Source: Nostocoides sp. Soil756 (GTDB lineage: Bacteria > Actinomycetota > Actinomycetes > Actinomycetales > Dermatophilaceae). Taken from it: 55,855 nucleotides of DNA. Where the stretch lies: NCBI RefSeq assembly GCF_001428065.1, contig NZ_LMSE01000002.1, forward strand, positions 1,374,628 through 1,430,482, in the 5' to 3' direction. The notes beneath the pieces were generated by a model. The model searched no databases, was not told the origin of the DNA, and worked only from the letters and a program-made list of their open reading frames with translations. The translations under genes and the position numbers were made by a program. Positions 7,531 to 17,015 of the stretch are shown here, in pieces. Numbering within the stretch: the stretch's first letter is position 1; every line of letters begins with the position of its first letter.

Positions 7531-8460
7531 GTGACCTCGCCCCTTCGGCACGCCCGCGCGGCGACCCTGCTCCTGCTGCTCGTCACCTCGGTGTGGGGCT
7601 CGACGTTCTTCCTCATCCGCGACCTGGTGGCCACCCTGCCGCCGGCCGACTTCCTGGCCGTCCGCTTCGCCATCGCCGCGGTGGTGATGTTCGTCCTCTT
7701 CCGCCGCCAGACCCTGGCCCTCTCGCGTCGCGACCTGCGCATCGGGGTGCTGCTCGGGGTGCTCTACGGCCTGGCCCAGCTGCTGCAGACCATCGGGCTG
7801 CAGCACACCGACGCCTCCGTCTCGGGTTTCGTCACCGGCACCTACGTGGTGCTGACGCCGCTGCTCGGGGCGCTGCTGCTGCGCGAGCGCATCGACCAGG
7901 TCACCTGGGGCGCGGTGGCGCTGACGACCGCGGGGCTGGCCGTGCTGTCGCTGCGCGGGCTGTCGGTGGGCCTCGGCGAGGCCGTGACGCTGGCCTCGGC
8001 GGTCCTGTACGCCGGCCACATCATCGCCCTGGGGCGCTGGTCGACCCCCGGCGCGGCCGTGGGGCTGTCGACGGTGCAGGCGGCGGTGATCGCGCTCGTC
8101 ACCGGGGTCGCGGCCGTGCCCGACGGGATCTCGCTCCCGGCCGACGGCGGCCAGTGGGCCTCGCTGCTGTACATGGCGCTCGTGGCGGGCGCGCTGGCGC
8201 TCTGGGCGCAGACCTGGGCCCAGGCGCACCTGACCGCCACCCGCGCGGCCATCGTGATGGCGATGGAGCCGGTGTTCGCGGCCTTCTTCGCGGTGCTGCT
8301 GGGCGGGGAGTCGCTGACCGGCCGGATGCTGCTGGGCGGTGCGCTCGTGGTGGCCTCGATGTACCTCGTCGAGCTCCGCGGGGTGCTGGGGCGACGCCGG
8401 CGAAGCGACGTCAGCGCCGCCGCGGACCCGCCCGTCGAGGCCCTGCACCACGACGTCTGA
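7531..8460 (+). CDS. EamA/DMT-family membrane permease
   Basis: This 309-aa protein has about ten hydrophobic helices in two repeated EamA halves. It opens with [14 protein letters not shown], typical of the RhaT/YdcZ-type drug/metabolite transporter superfamily, and has the internal repeat signature [20 protein letters not shown] in the second half. It is predicted to export or import small metabolites; the substrate cannot be inferred. It starts with GTG 17 nt after the kinase stop and may be co-transcribed with it. The C-terminal tail is charged and probably cytoplasmic. It converges with the threonine-aldolase-like gene, only 14 nt apart. Confidence 0.85.
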   Translation: MTSPLRHARAATLLLLLVTSVWGSTFFLIRDLVATLPPADFLAVRFAIAAVVMFVLFRRQTLALSRRDLRIGVLLGVLYGLAQLLQTIGLQHTDASVSGFVTGTYVVLTPLLGALLLRERIDQVTWGAVALTTAGLAVLSLRGLSVGLGEAVTLASAVLYAGHIIALGRWSTPGAAVGLSTVQAAVIALVTGVAAVPDGISLPADGGQWASLLYMALVAGALALWAQTWAQAHLTATRAAIVMAMEPVFAAFFAVLLGGESLTGRMLLGGALVVASMYLVELRGVLGRRRRSDVSAAADPPVEALHHDV

Positions 8461-8474
8461 CGCGCTGAGCTGTC

Positions 8475-9524
<1,050 letters not shown>

Positions 9525-9532
9525 GTCGGGCC

Positions 9533-10885
9533 TCAGTCCTGGGCCAGCATCTCGGCCACCAGGAAGGCGAGCTCGAGGCTCTGCTGGTGGTTCAGGCGGG
9601 GGTCGCACACTGACTCGTAGCGCATCCCGAGGTCGGCGTCGAGGATCTTCTCGGAGCCCCCGATGCACTCGGTGACGTCGTTGCCGGTGAGCTCGACGTG
9701 GATGCCGCCGGGGTGGGTGCCGAGGCAGCGGTGCACCTCGAAGAAGCCGCGCACCTCCTCGACGACGTCCTCGAAGTCGCGGGTCTTGAAGCCCGAGGCC
9801 GACGAGAAGGTGTTGCCGTGCATCGGGTCACACACCCAGCTGACGAGCGCGCCCGAGGCGGTGACCTTCTCGACGATGGACGGAAGGGCCTCGCGCACGG
9901 TGCCGGCACCCATCCGGGTGATGAAGGTCAGCCGGCCGGGCTCGCGGTCGGGGTCGACCAGGTCGATGATCCGCAGCAGGTCGTCGACCTCGGCGCTGGC
10001 CGAGACCTTGACCCCCACGGGGTTGCGCACCCGCGAGACGAAGTCGAGGTGCGCCCCGCCGAGGTCGCGGGTGCGCTCGCCGACCCAGATGAAGTGCCCC
10101 GAGGTGTCGTACAGCTGGCCGGTGCGCGAGTCGACGCGGGTGAGCGGACGCTCGTAGTCGAGCAGCAGCGCCTCGTGGGCCGCGAAGAACTCCGTGGTCT
10201 TCATGGCCTCGAAGTCGGCGCCGCACGCCGACATGAAGCGCATCGCCTTGTCGATGTCCTTGGCCAGGCGCTCGTAGCGGGCGAAGGCGGTGTTGCCGAC
10301 GAAGCCGCGGTTCCAGTCGTGCACGCGGCGCAGGTCGGCGAAACCGCCCGTGGTGAAGGCCCGCACGAGGTTCAGCGTGGCGCTGCTCGCGTGGTAGGCC
10401 CGCACCAGCCGGTCGGGGTCGGGGGTGCGCGCGTCAGCCTCGAACTCGTAGTCGTTGACCATGTCGCCGCGGTAGGCGGGCAGGGTGACACCCTCGCGGG
10501 TCTCGTCGTGGCTCGAGCGCGGCTTGGCGTACTGCCCCGCCATCCGGCCCACCTTGACCACCGGCATCGACGCGCCGTAGGTGAGGACGGCCGCCATCTG
10601 CAGGATGGTCTTGACCCGGTCGCGGATGTTGTCGGCCGTCGCCGAGGCGAAGGTCTCGGCGCAGTCGCCGCCCTGGAGCACGAAGGCCTCACCGCGCGAG
10701 ACGGCCGCCATGCGTTCCTTGAGGACGTCGCACTCCCCCGCGAAGACCAGCGGCGGATAGGTCGCGAGCGTCGAGGTGGCCACGTCGAGGGCGGCCCGGT
10801 CGGGCCACACCGGCTGCTGGGCGGCCGGAAGGTCGGCACCGGCGGCGAGCCGCTGGAGGGGGTCGGCGGGAGTGGTCGTGCTCAC
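9533..10885 (-). CDS. aroG: Class II 3-deoxy-7-phosphoheptulonate (DAHP) synthase
   Basis: This 450-aa enzyme condenses PEP and erythrose 4-phosphate, the first shikimate-pathway step. Class II (plant/mycobacterial type) features are clear: AAQQPVWPD, FVLQGGDCAETFA, LTYGASMPVVKVGRMAGQYA, RMGAGTVREALPSIVEKV, CDPMHGNTF, GTHPGGIHVELTG and ECIGG. The GTG at 10885 was chosen; an ATG ten codons upstream (10915) is the alternative. A TACCAT hexamer lies 8 nt before the GTG on the minus strand. In M. tuberculosis the equivalent gene is Rv2178c. Regulatory aromatic-amino-acid sites cannot be confirmed by eye. Confidence 0.93.
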   Translation of the reverse strand: MSTTTPADPLQRLAAGADLPAAQQPVWPDRAALDVATSTLATYPPLVFAGECDVLKERMAAVSRGEAFVLQGGDCAETFASATADNIRDRVKTILQMAAVLTYGASMPVVKVGRMAGQYAKPRSSHDETREGVTLPAYRGDMVNDYEFEADARTPDPDRLVRAYHASSATLNLVRAFTTGGFADLRRVHDWNRGFVGNTAFARYERLAKDIDKAMRFMSACGADFEAMKTTEFFAAHEALLLDYERPLTRVDSRTGQLYDTSGHFIWVGERTRDLGGAHLDFVSRVRNPVGVKVSASAEVDDLLRIIDLVDPDREPGRLTFITRMGAGTVREALPSIVEKVTASGALVSWVCDPMHGNTFSSASGFKTRDFEDVVEEVRGFFEVHRCLGTHPGGIHVELTGNDVTECIGGSEKILDADLGMRYESVCDPRLNHQQSLELAFLVAEMLAQD

Positions 10886-10989
10886 GGTGGTCAATGGTAG
10901 GTCGGCGCTCGGCATCCGAGACACCGGGCCCGCATCGCGATACCCCGCGTGGGTGGTGCCCCCTGGGGCGGGCGACGGGTCGGCGGCGG

Positions 10990-11727
10990 TCAGGCCCCGG
11001 CCGGGTCCTCGTCCTCGAGGCCGTGGGCCAGGGCGAACCGCACGAGCTCGACGCGGTTGTGCAGGTGGAGCTTGCCCAGGGTGTTCTGCACGTGGTTCTG
11101 CACGGTGCGGTGCGAGAGCACCAGCTGGGCCGCGATCTCCTTGCTGCCCATCCCGGTGGCGACCAGCCGGAGGATCTCGGTCTCGCGCGCGGTCAGCTGC
11201 GGGATGGGGCGCGAGCGGTCGGGGCCCTCGGGCGCGGCCTCGGGCTCGGCCCCCATCCGGCGGAACTCCCCCAGCACCAGACCGGCCAGCCCGGGGGTGA
11301 ACACCGCCTCGCCGCGCGCGGTGGCCAGCACCGCGTCGAGGATCTCGGCCGGCGAGGCCGACTTCACGAGGTAGCCGGTGGCCCCGGCCTTGATGGCGGC
11401 CAGCACGTCGTGCTGCTCGCCGCTGGCCGAGAGGATCAGGACGCGGGTGGGCATGTCGCCCAGGGCCCGGCACACCTCGTCGCCGCGCATCCCCGGCAGG
11501 TTCAGGTCGAGGACGAGAACGTCGGGGCGGGCCGCCCGGGTACGCCGCACCGCCGCCGGGCCGTCGACGGCGGTACCGACGATGTCGACCCCCCGCGCGG
11601 CGAGGTCGCGCTCGAGGGCGGCCAGCCACAGCGGGTGGTCGTCGGCCACCAGGACCCGCGGGGCGGGCGGCGCGGCGGCATCGGACGGCGCGGCGGCGGA
11701 CGGCGCGGCCTCGGTCGGCTGGCTCAT
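10990..11727 (-). CDS. NarL/LuxR-family two-component response regulator
   Basis: This 245-aa protein has an Ala/Pro-rich N-terminal 22 residues, then a receiver domain with the acidic pair in LVADDHPLW, the phospho-acceptor Asp near residue 72 (LVLDLNLPG) and the conserved Lys in GYLVKSASP. A C-terminal LuxR helix-turn-helix (about 178-235) contains LTARETEILRLVATGM and HRTVQNHVQNTLGKL. The start has a good aggag ribosome-binding site. It lies just downstream of its likely partner kinase on the same strand. Target genes are unknown. Confidence 0.9.
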   Translation of the reverse strand: MSQPTEAAPSAAAPSDAAAPPAPRVLVADDHPLWLAALERDLAARGVDIVGTAVDGPAAVRRTRAARPDVLVLDLNLPGMRGDEVCRALGDMPTRVLILSASGEQHDVLAAIKAGATGYLVKSASPAEILDAVLATARGEAVFTPGLAGLVLGEFRRMGAEPEAAPEGPDRSRPIPQLTARETEILRLVATGMGSKEIAAQLVLSHRTVQNHVQNTLGKLHLHNRVELVRFALAHGLEDEDPAGA

Positions 11728-11769
11728 CGGGTCTCCTGGCTGGTGCGGGGGTGCCGGTCGGGCCGGTGG

Positions 11770-12951
11770 TCAGCGGGGCGCGGGATGCCGGCGCGGGACG
11801 ACGAGGCGCACCGTGCATCCTGCCCCGGGCCGGGTGGTCCAGGTGGCCGTTCCGCCGAGGTCCTCGACCCGCCCGCGGATGGAGCCGCTCACGCCCATCC
11901 GGCCCCGGGCCGCGGCCGCGAACAGCTCCTCGGGCTCGGCGCCGCGGCCGTCGTCGCGCACGGTGAGCTCCACCCCGCCCGCGTCCCCCTCGAGCAGCAC
12001 CCAGGCGCGGGCCCCGTCGCCCGCGTGCCGCTCGACGTTGTCGAGCACGGCGGCCAGGGCGGCGTCGAGCTCGTGGGCCACGGCGGGGTCGACCATCAGG
12101 GGGTCGGCCGGCACCGCCGCGCTCACCCCGGGGCGCTCGTGGGCGGTGACCAGCACGCGCAGGTCGACCTCGGCGCCCTCGACCCCGTGCAGGTCGAGGG
12201 GCTCGTCCCCCGGGGCACCGGCACCGGAGACGAACCGGCGCAGGGCCCGCTCCTGGTCGGCGGCCAGCCGCCCGAGCTCGCCGGCCTCGCCGCCGAGGTC
12301 GCTGCCGCGCCGGTGGATGTAGGCGAGCGACTGCAGCACCCCGTCGTGGACGACCCGGGCGATGCGTTCGCGCTCGCGCAGCCGCTCGCGCTCGAGGAGC
12401 ACCTGCTCCTCGCGCTGCAGCCCCGAGCGGGCGAGGTCGACGGCCAGACCGACCAGCCCGCCGAGCAGCACGAGGATGACGATGTTGTGCACCGTGAGCT
12501 GGCTGGGGCGGCCGCCGATCTCGACCAGGTCGGCCACGCCCACGACGACCGCCGCGACCAGGCCGCCCCGGGCCCCGGCCACCACGGCGGCGCCGGCCAC
12601 CGAGCCGGCCGCCCACACGGTGGGGATGGTGAACTGGCCCTCCGTCACCGTCGCCATCCCGTCGGCCAGCGGGGTCGCCAGGATCGCCAGCACGGCGATG
12701 ACGACCTCAGCGGCCACGACGCCGCGGGTCCGCCGCCGCACGACGAGGAGCCCCAGCGACCAGGCGAGCATCACGCCGAGGGCGAGGGCGGCGACCCACG
12801 GCCGGACCATGGTGTCGACGCGCTGCCAGGCGAGTACCCCGGCGTAGAGCGCGGCCAGCGGCCGGAAGACGTCGAGGCCACGGTGGAAGGCCTCGACGAC
12901 GACGGGCTCACGACGCCCGGTGCGCGGCGAGCGCGGCCCCAGGGCCCCCAT
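11770..12951 (-). CDS. NarL-type sensor histidine kinase
   Basis: This 393-aa kinase has five to six hydrophobic helices in the N-terminal half (about residues 30-165), a coiled-coil linker rich in Glu/Arg (EEQVLLERERLRERERIAR), and a HisKA_3 dimerisation segment with the phospho-His near residue 200 (VVHDGVLQSLAYIH). The HATPase domain has AVLDNVERHAG, VRDDGRG and GRMGVSGSIRGRVEDLGG. No extracellular sensor domain is obvious, so the membrane helices themselves may sense. It starts 7 nt after the acyltransferase stop and precedes the response regulator, so the three genes probably form one operon. The signal is unknown. Confidence 0.88.
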   Translation of the reverse strand: MGALGPRSPRTGRREPVVVEAFHRGLDVFRPLAALYAGVLAWQRVDTMVRPWVAALALGVMLAWSLGLLVVRRRTRGVVAAEVVIAVLAILATPLADGMATVTEGQFTIPTVWAAGSVAGAAVVAGARGGLVAAVVVGVADLVEIGGRPSQLTVHNIVILVLLGGLVGLAVDLARSGLQREEQVLLERERLRERERIARVVHDGVLQSLAYIHRRGSDLGGEAGELGRLAADQERALRRFVSGAGAPGDEPLDLHGVEGAEVDLRVLVTAHERPGVSAAVPADPLMVDPAVAHELDAALAAVLDNVERHAGDGARAWVLLEGDAGGVELTVRDDGRGAEPEELFAAAARGRMGVSGSIRGRVEDLGGTATWTTRPGAGCTVRLVVPRRHPAPR

Positions 12952-12958
12952 CCGCCGC

Positions 12959-13852
12959 TCAGCTCGCGCGGCGCTGCGGGCCGTCGTCGCGGGTTCCGCC
13001 GGGGTGGGCTGCGCCGGGGTGGGCGGTGCCGGGGTCGGCGCCGCCCCCCGGGGCTGGGCCGGGGCCGGCGTCGAGGCCGCGGCCGTCGAGGGCGTCCTCG
13101 AGCTCGCTCACCGCACGGCCCGGCGTGGCGGCCTCCGCGGCCTCCTTGGCCTTGTTCTTCTTGTCGCGGGCGATGCGTTCCTTCATCGCGGTGGCGTACA
13201 TGTCGACGTACTCCTGGCCCGAGAGCTCCATCAGCGCGTACATGATCTCGTCGGTGATCGAGCGCAGGACGAACCGGTCGCCCTCCATCCCCTCGTAGCG
13301 CGAGAAGTCCAGCGGCTGGCCGATCCGGACCCCGACCCGCACCAGCTTCGGGATCTTCTTGCCGGTGGGCTGGGCCTTGTCGGTGTTGATCATGGCGACC
13401 GGGATGACCGGCACGCCGGCCTCGAGCGCCATCCGGGCCACGCCGGTACGGCCCTTGAACAGGCGCCCGTCGGGGCTGCGGGTGCCCTCGGGGTAGAGGC
13501 CCAGCAGCTCGCCACGGCGCAGGACCTTCAGCCCCGAGCTGAGCGCGGCCTCGCTCGCCCGGCCACCGGAGCGGTCGATGGGCAGCTGGCCGACACCCTT
13601 GAAGAACGCGGCGGTGAGGCGGCCCTTGAGGCCCAGCCCGGTGAAGTAGTCGGACTTGGCCAGGAAGGTCATCCGCCGGGGCACCAGGAGGGGCAGGAAG
13701 ATCGAGTCGGAGAAGGAGAGGTGGTTGCTCGCGAAGATCGCGGCCCCCGTCGCGGGGATGTGCTCCTCGCCCTCGACCCAGGGACGGAAGAGAAGGCGGA
13801 GGACCGGCCCGAGGACGACCGTCTTCAGCACCCAGTAGAACACCCGGACCAC
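12959..13852 (-). CDS. 1-acyl-sn-glycerol-3-phosphate acyltransferase (PlsC family)
   Basis: This 297-aa membrane-associated acyltransferase has the catalytic NHLSFSD box (H-x4-D, about residues 41-47), the FLAKSDYF block, the glycerol-phosphate-binding YPEGTRSPDG block (about 120-129) and the VIPVAMIN block. It should acylate lysophosphatidate in phospholipid synthesis. The C-terminal 50 residues are a low-complexity Gly/Pro/Asp tail. It corresponds to Rv2182c in the mycobacterial order. The GTG start at 13852 has an agaagg site upstream and a TAGGCT -10 hexamer 21 nt upstream. Acyl-chain or acceptor specificity is not evident. Confidence 0.88.
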   Translation of the reverse strand: MVRVFYWVLKTVVLGPVLRLLFRPWVEGEEHIPATGAAIFASNHLSFSDSIFLPLLVPRRMTFLAKSDYFTGLGLKGRLTAAFFKGVGQLPIDRSGGRASEAALSSGLKVLRRGELLGLYPEGTRSPDGRLFKGRTGVARMALEAGVPVIPVAMINTDKAQPTGKKIPKLVRVGVRIGQPLDFSRYEGMEGDRFVLRSITDEIMYALMELSGQEYVDMYATAMKERIARDKKNKAKEAAEAATPGRAVSELEDALDGRGLDAGPGPAPGGGADPGTAHPGAAHPGGTRDDGPQRRAS

Positions 13853-13937
13853 CCTTCTGCGTGTGTGCTCGGAAGCCTAGTGCACACTCGCACGCGGGGC
13901 CCGGGCTCCGCGAGCCGCGCCCCATCCCGCCCCCCAC

Positions 13938-14013
13938 CCCGCCCCCACCCCGAACGTGTGTGAAGAACGTCGGGGAGGCACGGGGTTTTCACACACGTTC
14001 GCGCGGGGGCGGG
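13938..14013. repeat. Long interrupted inverted repeat in the plsC-14107 divergent intergenic region
   Basis: A perfect 14-bp inverted repeat (cgaacgtgtgtgaa at 13951-13964, ttcacacacgttcg at 13988-14001) is extended on both sides by a second 9-bp arm pair (cccgccccc at 13938-13946, gggggcggg at 14005-14013). The arm pairs are separated by small 4-nt and 3-nt internal loops. It lies between divergent genes, so it looks more like an operator or 5' regulatory hairpin than a terminator. The rest of 13853-14106 holds the plsC -10 (TAGGCT) and the ribosome-binding site of the plus-strand gene. Confidence 0.8.
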
Positions 14014-14106
14014 CGCCCGGGGGGCGTGGGCGGTTCACCCAGTCGTGGTGGCGCCGGGGCCCTTCCGTGCGAAGATCGTCCTGCCGCACGACCCGCAGGA
14101 GGACCC

Positions 14107-14697
14107 GTGAGCGACCGCCCCGGTGAGATGGACGAGCGAGACGTCGACGAACGCTTCGCGTCCATCGTCGCGGGCTGGGACCTGAGCGACGACGGCGACC
14201 CCGACGCCGCCGGCCCGGTGGGTCCTCCGTCGTCCGAACCCCCCTCGTCGCCACGTCCCGCGTCCGACGCGACACCGGCAGCCAGCGACACCTCCACGCC
14301 GGGCGGCCCGACCACCGCCGGCCGGCCGCCGTGGGTCAACCCCTCCCCCCTCGACGGCCTCGTGCCGTCCTCCTCGTGGCGGGTGGTGCAGCCGTCCATG
14401 CCCCCTTCCGGCGCGGCCGGCACCTCGGCCTCGGCGCCCGACGAGGATGACGAGGACGACGAGCACTTCGAGCCCCCACCGGTCGAGCTCCCCCCGCAGG
14501 AGGACCTGCACTTCTGGGGCGCCGTCCTCGGCCTCGTGGCCGGGCCGCTGTGCCTGGTCTACGTGGCCATGGCGCGGCCGTTCCACAGCACGCGCTGGTT
14601 CCTCGCCGGCCTCGCCCTCTCACTCGGCGGCTTCGCGCTCCTGGTGCTGCGCCAGCCACGCCATCGCGACGACGAGGACGACGGCGTCCGTCTCTGA
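14107..14697 (+). CDS. Conserved hypothetical protein with disordered N-terminus and two C-terminal membrane helices
   Basis: A 196-aa protein of no recognised enzymatic family. The first 20 residues (MDERDVDERFASIVAGWD) look like a short conserved helix and are followed by a long Pro/Ser/Thr-rich disordered stretch and an acidic run (DEDDEDDEHFE). Two membrane helices follow near the C-terminus (FWGAVLGLVAGPLCLVYVAM and WFLAGLALSLGGFALLVL). The GTG at 14107 has an excellent aggagg ribosome-binding site and is preferred over the ATG at 14128. It is divergent from the acyltransferase across a large inverted repeat. It may be a membrane-anchored adaptor, but this is only a guess. Confidence 0.75.
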   Translation: MSDRPGEMDERDVDERFASIVAGWDLSDDGDPDAAGPVGPPSSEPPSSPRPASDATPAASDTSTPGGPTTAGRPPWVNPSPLDGLVPSSSWRVVQPSMPPSGAAGTSASAPDEDDEDDEHFEPPPVELPPQEDLHFWGAVLGLVAGPLCLVYVAMARPFHSTRWFLAGLALSLGGFALLVLRQPRHRDDEDDGVRL

Positions 14698-14717
14698 CGC
14701 CGGGGGCGCGCTCGCGG

Positions 14718-15410
14718 TCAGCCCGCGGAGACGTCGAGGTCGACCCACACGGCCCGGTGGTCACTGGCCCGCGCCCAGACCGCGTCCGGGACGGCCACCT
14801 CGCGGTGGGGCAGCACGCGCAGCCCCGGGGAGGCGAACACGACGTCGAGCCGGCGCCGAGGGGCGCGCGCCGGGAAGGTGGGGTCCGGCGGTGACACCGG
14901 CCGCAGCCGCCCGGTGACGTCGATGAGGCGCCAGGCGGCGCCGGTGTCACCCTCGTTGAGGTCACCCGCCAGGACGAGGGGCTCCCGGTCGGCGAGGGCG
15001 GCCAGGATGCGCTCGGTGTGCGCCAGCCGCTCGGGCGCCCGCAGGCTCAGGTGCACCGAGGCCACCGTCACCGCCACACCGCCCGGGGCCAGCACCCGGG
15101 CCACCGCGTAGCCACGGGTGCGGTCGGGCCAGCGCACCGGGAGTCGGGTGTGGGCGGCGGCGAGCACCTGCACCCGCGGCCCGGTGAGGACCGTCGTGCC
15201 GCCGCTCCCCCGGTGGGCGCCACCCCAGTCCATCCCGCAGGCGGCGGCGAAGCGGCGCACCCGGCCCGGGGCGAACAGGCGCCGGGGCACCTCCTGCAGG
15301 CAGAGCACGTCGGGGTCGACCGCGCGCACCAGCCGCGCCGCCAGGTGGTGGTCGTCGAGGAAGTCGCGGGTGTTGTACGACGCGACCCGCAGCACCGCGG
15401 CGCCGGGCAC
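14718..15410 (-). CDS. Endonuclease/exonuclease/phosphatase (EEP) family protein
   Basis: A 230-aa EEP-fold hydrolase with the expected blocks: VASYNTRDF near the N-terminus, DVLCLQEVP with the metal-binding Glu, SVHLSL, LVLAGDLNEGDTG (the Asp-x-Asn box) and a terminal ASDHRAVWVDL with the catalytic His. Members act on nucleic acids or phosphoesters; the substrate is not evident. No signal peptide is visible, so it is probably cytoplasmic. It starts 3 nt after the ROK kinase stop and is the last gene of a four-gene minus-strand operon. Confidence 0.85.
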   Translation of the reverse strand: MPGAAVLRVASYNTRDFLDDHHLAARLVRAVDPDVLCLQEVPRRLFAPGRVRRFAAACGMDWGGAHRGSGGTTVLTGPRVQVLAAAHTRLPVRWPDRTRGYAVARVLAPGGVAVTVASVHLSLRAPERLAHTERILAALADREPLVLAGDLNEGDTGAAWRLIDVTGRLRPVSPPDPTFPARAPRRRLDVVFASPGLRVLPHREVAVPDAVWARASDHRAVWVDLDVSAG

Positions 15411-15413
15411 GCC

Positions 15414-16451
15414 TCAGCCGGCCGGCGGGTCGGCCGGCGTCCGTCGCGGCACCAGCCGGTCACCGGCGTCGGCCCACGCGAGGTCGGCCGCCCCCACCCG
15501 GGCGAGGTCGGCGGCACCGACCATCCCGGCCTCGTTGCCGAGCTCGGCCGCCACGATGTTCGCCTCGGGCCGGTACCCCCGCCCGGTGAGCTGGCGCCGG
15601 AAGGCCTGGCGGGCGGGCTCGAGCAGCAGCTCGCCAGCGGCGCTGACCCCGCCGCCGACCACGAAGGTCCCGGGGTCGAGGGCGGCGGCGAGGTCGGCCA
15701 TCCCGACCCCCAGCCAGCGCCCGATCTCGCTGAGCAGCTCGCGGGCCAGCGGGTCGCCGTCGCGGGCGGCCTCGGTGACCAGCGGCCCGGTGAGGTCCTC
15801 GGGCTTGCCGCCGACGCGGTCGAAGAGGTCGGAGACCACCGGGCTGCCGGCCGACATCAGGGCCCGCGCCTCCCGCACCAGGGCGTTGCCCGACGCGTAC
15901 TGCTCCCAGCACCCGCGGTTGCCGCACTCGCAGCGGATGCCGTCGGGCACCACCTGCATGTGGCCGAACTCGCCGGCGATGCCGAAGCGGCCGCGCAGCA
16001 CCCGGCCGTCGAGGACGATGCCGCCGCCGATGCCGGTGCCGAGGTTGACCATCACGAGCTGGCTCTCGCCGCGGCCGGCGCCGAAGCGGTACTCGGCCCA
16101 GACCGCGGCGTTGGCGTCGTTGTCGATGAAGATGGGCAGCTCGAGCCGGCCGCCGAGCGCCTGGCGCAGCGGCTCGTTGCGCCACGACAGGTGCGGGGCG
16201 AACACCACGGTCGCGCGGTCGGCCGCCACGAACCCCGCCGCCCCGATGCCCACGGCGACCACACCGTCGTCCTGCTCGAGGAGCTCCTCGACCGCCGAGA
16301 CGATGGTGTCCTCGACGACACGCGGGCTGGTGGAGCGGTGGGGGGTGTCGCGTCGCGTCCGGCGCAGCACCGCGCCCGAGGCGTCGACCACGCCGGCGGC
16401 GACCTTGGTGCCGCCGATGTCGACGCCGATGGCGAGTGGTCCGTCAGCCAC
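15414..16451 (-). CDS. ROK-family glucokinase
   Basis: This 345-aa sugar kinase has an N-terminal phosphate-binding loop AIGVDIGGTKVAAGVV, the catalytic DNDANAAVWAE, the NLGTGIGGGIV phosphate loop, and the ROK zinc motif CECGNRGCWEQYAS. It should phosphorylate glucose at C6 using ATP; polyphosphate use cannot be excluded. The GTG at 16451 overlaps the end of the upstream gene by 8 nt. The open frame extends to 16889, but that region has no ROK similarity. The position matches the glkA region of other actinobacteria. It lies second from the end of the 17459-14718 operon. Confidence 0.9.
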   Translation of the reverse strand: MADGPLAIGVDIGGTKVAAGVVDASGAVLRRTRRDTPHRSTSPRVVEDTIVSAVEELLEQDDGVVAVGIGAAGFVAADRATVVFAPHLSWRNEPLRQALGGRLELPIFIDNDANAAVWAEYRFGAGRGESQLVMVNLGTGIGGGIVLDGRVLRGRFGIAGEFGHMQVVPDGIRCECGNRGCWEQYASGNALVREARALMSAGSPVVSDLFDRVGGKPEDLTGPLVTEAARDGDPLARELLSEIGRWLGVGMADLAAALDPGTFVVGGGVSAAGELLLEPARQAFRRQLTGRGYRPEANIVAAELGNEAGMVGAADLARVGAADLAWADAGDRLVPRRTPADPPAG

Positions 16452-17007
16452 GGGGGTCCTCCTCGGGAGCGGCGGCGCGGGGGCGACGCGGGGTGGCGGC
16501 CGGGGGCGCGGCCTCGCTGGCAGCGCCGGCAGCGCCGGCAGCGCCGGCGGCGTCCGGGGCGGGGACGCCGGTCGCGGCCTCCTCGTCCTGGCGCGCCCTT
16601 GCCCCGGCGAGGTCGGACAGCACGGCCGCGGCGACACCGGCCAGCTCGGCGAGGCCGCCGAGCGTCTCGGGGCTGAGCCGGCGCACGAACGCCGACGCGC
16701 GGCACACCGGGCACCACTGGCACACCGGGTCATCGCACGCGAACGCCGCCGAGGCCCCGGCGGCGCCGGGGCGCTCGCCCCCGGAGGGGTCGCCGTCCGC
16801 GCCGACGGGACCGACACCCTCGTCGGCAGCGCTCGACGGCGGGCGCGGGGACGGGCCGCTGGCGGCGGGGCCCGAGGACGCGCCGGCATCCGCCGCCCGG
16901 GGGCCCGGTGCCGAGGCCTCGAGGCCGGCCCGTCGCAGGCTCTCGAGGAGCCGCACGGCCTCCTCCCCGACGCTCCCCACGTCCTCGGGCCACCGCTGCG
17001 CGGTCAT
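16444..17007 (-). CDS. Conserved hypothetical protein with a Cys-rich motif
   Basis: A 187-aa protein with an N-terminal helix (MTAQRWPEDVGSVGEEAVRL), a Gly/Ser/Pro-rich linker, a compact CDDPVCQWCPVCR motif likely to bind zinc, and a helix (LGGLAELAGVAAAVLSDLAG). It ends in an Ala/Pro-rich tail partly encoded by 9-bp direct repeats. Its place between an SRPBCC protein and a ROK glucokinase recurs in actinobacteria, but no function is known to me. It overlaps the glucokinase start by 8 nt, so translation is likely coupled. Confidence 0.75.
   Translation of the reverse strand: MTAQRWPEDVGSVGEEAVRLLESLRRAGLEASAPGPRAADAGASSGPAASGPSPRPPSSAADEGVGPVGADGDPSGGERPGAAGASAAFACDDPVCQWCPVCRASAFVRRLSPETLGGLAELAGVAAAVLSDLAGARARQDEEAATGVPAPDAAGAAGAAGAASEAAPPAATPRRPRAAAPEEDPRG
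16519..16545. repeat. 9-bp tandem repeat, 3 copies, inside a coding region
   Basis: ggcagcgcc is repeated three times without mismatch and, read on the minus strand, encodes the AGAAGAAGAA run in the C-terminal tail of the 16444-17007 protein. Confidence 0.85.
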
Positions 17008-17015
17008 GGTGGCGC

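Noticed and set aside
5604-7742. A 712-codon minus-strand open frame antisense to the PASTA kinase
   Set aside because: It is a codon-bias shadow: the plus strand encodes a complete kinase with all motifs, and the antisense product is low-complexity His/Gly/Arg-rich with no domain.
10916-12616. Minus-strand open frame extending aroG far upstream to 12616
   Set aside because: It runs antisense-frame through the two-component genes, which are clearly coded in other frames. Family similarity to DAHP synthase begins only near 10885.
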